A stretch of DNA of 64,000 bases, from NCBI RefSeq assembly GCF_900115145.1, contig NZ_FOVL01000012.1, positions 1 to 64,000 of the forward strand. The letters are read 5' to 3'. Positions within the stretch are counted from its first letter, which is position 1. Every line of letters starts with the position of its first letter. This document shows, piece by piece, positions 61,819 to 64,000 of this stretch. This stretch comes from Salegentibacter flavus (GTDB taxonomy: Bacteria; Bacteroidota; Bacteroidia; Flavobacteriales; Flavobacteriaceae). The notes under the pieces were generated by a model. That model had not been told where the DNA came from, made no database searches, and worked only from the letters and a program-made list of their open reading frames with translations. The translations under genes and the position numbers were made by a program.

Positions 61819-62946
61819 ATGACGATAAATTACCCTATATCCTTTAGCATTAACAAGGAACAGCTCTTAAAAAAGACGCTAAGGCAACTTGCGTTTTGGG
61901 GAGTAGCATACTCCCTTTTATTTTTCACTATACATCTACATACCATATCAGTTTTCGAAATCTTTTTAGCGGATCTGGAAACCTCAGCAGCGACTTTACC
62001 TCTTATTGTTCTGGTTTCTGTTTTACTTTTTAGTCCTTTTTTAGGTTTCATTGATATTTTTCTAGAAGAAGATAAATTCAAAAATTATTCTCTTGGCCTT
62101 AATGTGCTAACCGCCGGCGCCCTATACACTGTATTGTTAATGGGAGCAATTAGCCTGGTAAGGTTATATTTATTGAGCTCCGGAAAAAATATTTTTCTAA
62201 ATGAAATGAGCTTAAACCTTCTTACTCAACATTGGAGTTACTATTTTATGATTTTAAGCGTCCATACTGGGTTTATGAGTCTCATTATTGGATTTGTAAA
62301 CCAGCTAAGCAAGAGGTTTGGGCCGGGAATGCTTCTTCCGTTTTTTTCAGGAAAATACAAGTATCCAAGAGAAGAAGAACGAATATTTATGTTTTTGGAC
62401 CTTAGTTGTTCTACCAAACTTGCGGAGCAACTTGGACATATTAAATACTCTGCACTAATTAAAGACAGTTTTCTGGATATTGATAAAATGGTTAAAAAAT
62501 ACAATGCTGAAATCTACCAATATGTTGGTGATGAAGTTGTACTTAGCTGGCCAGTGGAAAAAGCGAAAAACCTGGAATACATTGATTTCTTTTTTGGGGT
62601 GGAGCAGCTTTTTAGGGAAAAAGAAGACTACTATAAAAATAATTATAGCATAGCCCCAATATTTAAAGCCGGAGTACACCTCGGTAAAGTTACAGCCGTG
62701 GAGGTGGGTGACCTTAAAAAAGATATCGCCTACCATGGAGACACCCTTAATGTAGCAGCCAGATTAGAAGGTTTATGCAAAATTTATTCTCAACCTCTCT
62801 TAATCTCTGAAGCCGTTTATAATCTGGACAATATTGAAAAAAGATATTATTCTACTTCTTTAGGAACTCAGTATTTAAAAGGGAGAAGTAACCCCGTAGA
62901 GGTATATAGCATCGCAAAAACATTAAGGAAGGTAGTCGCTGCTTAA
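61819..62946 (+). CDS. Membrane class III adenylate/guanylate cyclase
   Basis: A 375-residue protein with four N-terminal membrane helices (about 28-165) and a class III cyclase domain from residue 188. The metal-binding aspartates are Asp194 in FLDLSCST and Asp238 in YVGDEVVLSW. NVAARLE holds the transition-state Asn and Arg. The Lys that usually precedes the GDE motif is Gln here (IYQYVGDE), so nucleotide specificity is unclear. KKDIAYHGD may supply the second specificity residue. It may sense a membrane or envelope signal. Confidence 0.85.
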   Translation: MTINYPISFSINKEQLLKKTLRQLAFWGVAYSLLFFTIHLHTISVFEIFLADLETSAATLPLIVLVSVLLFSPFLGFIDIFLEEDKFKNYSLGLNVLTAGALYTVLLMGAISLVRLYLLSSGKNIFLNEMSLNLLTQHWSYYFMILSVHTGFMSLIIGFVNQLSKRFGPGMLLPFFSGKYKYPREEERIFMFLDLSCSTKLAEQLGHIKYSALIKDSFLDIDKMVKKYNAEIYQYVGDEVVLSWPVEKAKNLEYIDFFFGVEQLFREKEDYYKNNYSIAPIFKAGVHLGKVTAVEVGDLKKDIAYHGDTLNVAARLEGLCKIYSQPLLISEAVYNLDNIEKRYYSTSLGTQYLKGRSNPVEVYSIAKTLRKVVAA

Positions 62947-62960
62947 CCAATAATTACACG

Positions 62961-63818
62961 ATGATTTTAGGAATAAGAAAATTATTACCTCTTATAGTTT
63001 TGCTTTTTGTTTCCATAAATTCCATTGGGCAGGAAGCCGATGCAAATAACGGGAAGGACAGCCTACCCAGCACCTGGGAACTTCTTAAATATGACGGAGC
63101 TAGTGCATTTGGAGGAATGAAATATACCTATTCCAGGCCGTTACAATGGAAAAAAGACGATTTTATCACAGCCGGAGCAATTGTTGCGGGAACAGCTGCC
63201 CTGTATATTTTTGATGAGGAAACCAGCGAATATTTTATTGAGCAGGATAATAAAATGCCACAATTAATAAAAGATATAGGCTGGTATTATGGAAGCCCTC
63301 AAAACAACTACGCTATAAACGGCGCGGTGTATCTCTATGGACTTTTAACTAAAAATGAAAAGGTAAGAAAAACAGGAGTATTGCTTATCTCGGCTGCTTC
63401 TACTGCAGGGTTAATCCAAACAATTACCAAGACTGCCATTGGACGTGCAAGACCGACAACCGGCGAAGGCAAAGCTAGTTTTGATCCATTCAGAGGAATT
63501 GGAGCCTATCACTCATTTCCATCAGGACATACTATCCTGTCCTTTACAACGGCTTATGCAATCGGAAAACAATTTGACAATCCTTTTGTTAAAGCAGGAA
63601 TTTATAGTTTGGGAATGATCGCTCCGGTGTCCAGACTTTGGGCTGGTGCACACTGGCTCACAGATGTAGGACTGAGCCTGGCTATAAGCGTTTTGGTGGT
63701 GGACAGCATTGATAATTACTTAAATGAAGAACGCCTCTATGGTCCAGAGGAAAAAAACAGGATTAGCTGGAAATTTAATGTTGGTTTGGGTAGAGTTGGA
63801 CTAACCGGGACTTTTTGA
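62961..63818 (+). CDS. PAP2 family phosphatase
   Basis: A 285-residue protein with a signal peptide (about 1-23, cleavage near IGQ). The acid phosphatase motifs are KTAIGRARP, PSGHT with the proton-donor His, and SRLWAGAHWLTD with the nucleophilic His. Several helices surround them. PAP2 proteins dephosphorylate lipids such as phosphatidate, phosphatidylglycerol phosphate or undecaprenyl diphosphate. The gene starts 14 bases after the cyclase and is probably cotranscribed. Confidence 0.9.
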   Translation: MILGIRKLLPLIVLLFVSINSIGQEADANNGKDSLPSTWELLKYDGASAFGGMKYTYSRPLQWKKDDFITAGAIVAGTAALYIFDEETSEYFIEQDNKMPQLIKDIGWYYGSPQNNYAINGAVYLYGLLTKNEKVRKTGVLLISAASTAGLIQTITKTAIGRARPTTGEGKASFDPFRGIGAYHSFPSGHTILSFTTAYAIGKQFDNPFVKAGIYSLGMIAPVSRLWAGAHWLTDVGLSLAISVLVVDSIDNYLNEERLYGPEEKNRISWKFNVGLGRVGLTGTF

Positions 63819-64000
63819 TTAGTTGAGCTTCCCTCCTTTGGCCGTCCACCAGGGATGGACTTCCACTTTTAATCTCCCCGATTTAACCATCGGGTCAAGC
63901 CTGGCAAGACTATCGGCTTCCTTTTCTGTTGCTGTGTTGTATACTGCAATCCCTCGAATTTCTCCATCGCTGCCAAAAGGTCCAATGAGAGACTGGCATA
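63819..64000 (-). CDS. YciI-like protein, C-terminal part
   Basis: The minus strand is open from the window edge to a TAA at 63819-63821 and encodes about 60 residues. SLIGPFGSDGEIRGIAVYN, KEADSLARLDPMVKSGRLKV and VHPWWTAKGGKLN match YciI-related proteins, small ferredoxin-like-fold proteins with a conserved Asp-His pair. The N-terminus lies beyond the window. It is convergent with the PAP2 gene and begins right after its stop. Confidence 0.7.
   Translation of the reverse strand, partial: CQSLIGPFGSDGEIRGIAVYNTATEKEADSLARLDPMVKSGRLKVEVHPWWTAKGGKLN

Noticed and set aside
1-64000. CRISPR arrays, toxin-antitoxin pairs, rRNA genes and restriction systems
   Set aside because: No spaced direct repeats, rRNA segments or recognisable defence enzymes were found apart from the weak AlbA_2 candidate.

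Overview
The window looks like chromosome of a marine-type member of the Flavobacteriaceae (Bacteroidota), close in gene content to Gramella/Christiangramia, Salegentibacter or Zunongwangia; the genus is an inference. Evidence: several promoters with the Bacteroidota TAnnTTTG -7 box, few Shine-Dalgarno sites, many short lipoproteins with a Cys lipobox, a complete Bat aerotolerance operon, S9/S41/M28 peptidases, and moderate-to-low GC. Most of the window is ordinary core chromosome. No intact insertion sequence, prophage or CRISPR array is visible.

Layout. 1-6.1 kb: small membrane proteins, an FAD-binding protein, S41 protease, dCMP deaminase, HupE-like protein and a Na/phosphate symporter. 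6.2-10.8 kb is the most accessory-looking part: a copper nitrite reductase with a fused cytochrome c, followed by a SUMF1-fold protein and a SCO copper chaperone, then a CDF metal transporter, a decayed tyrosine integrase and tRNA-Arg(CCT). The nirK transcript appears to begin with a long hairpin. 10.9-24 kb: lipoproteins, DUF1028 protein, secreted peptidases, PLP enzymes including a cystathionine synthase/lyase, and transporters. 24-26.1 kb: yicC-gmk-nadD operon. 26.1-27.6 kb: a lipoprotein gene broken by a homopolymer frameshift, a 21-bp hairpin, a 128-bp MITE-like element and a BON-LysM protein. 27.8-33.9 kb: gpsA, pheS, cvpA, and a beta-carbonic anhydrase/SulP pair that probably handles bicarbonate.

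34.2-43.4 kb holds the operon moxR-DUF58-(BatD-like)-batA-batB-batC-batD-batE, all on the minus strand. moxR is split by one extra base in an A8 run. 43.5-51.3 kb: DUF4382 lipoprotein, SDR, a two-gene unit (AlbA_2-like protein and metallophosphatase), acyl-ACP desaturase, EamA exporter, Crp-family regulator and an old yellow enzyme. 51.3-54.8 kb: ALDH7-type dehydrogenase, 3-hydroxyanthranilate dioxygenase and an isoaspartyl peptidase. 54.9-61.2 kb: a self-contained tripartite RND efflux operon led by a GbsR/MarR regulator, with a perfect inverted repeat overlapping its promoter. 61.2-64 kb: thioredoxin, a membrane class III cyclase, a PAP2 phosphatase and the 3' end of a YciI-like gene.

The best leads for something less described are the nirK unit (5' hairpin plus a SUMF1-fold protein lacking the FGE catalytic cysteines), the duplicated His/Cys motif lipoprotein at 12.4 kb, the AlbA_2/phosphatase pair, the MITE-like element, and the integrase scar beside tRNA-Arg. 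Two coding frameshifts in homopolymers (26.66 kb and 43.02 kb) may be sequence errors. I found no clearly novel multi-gene system.
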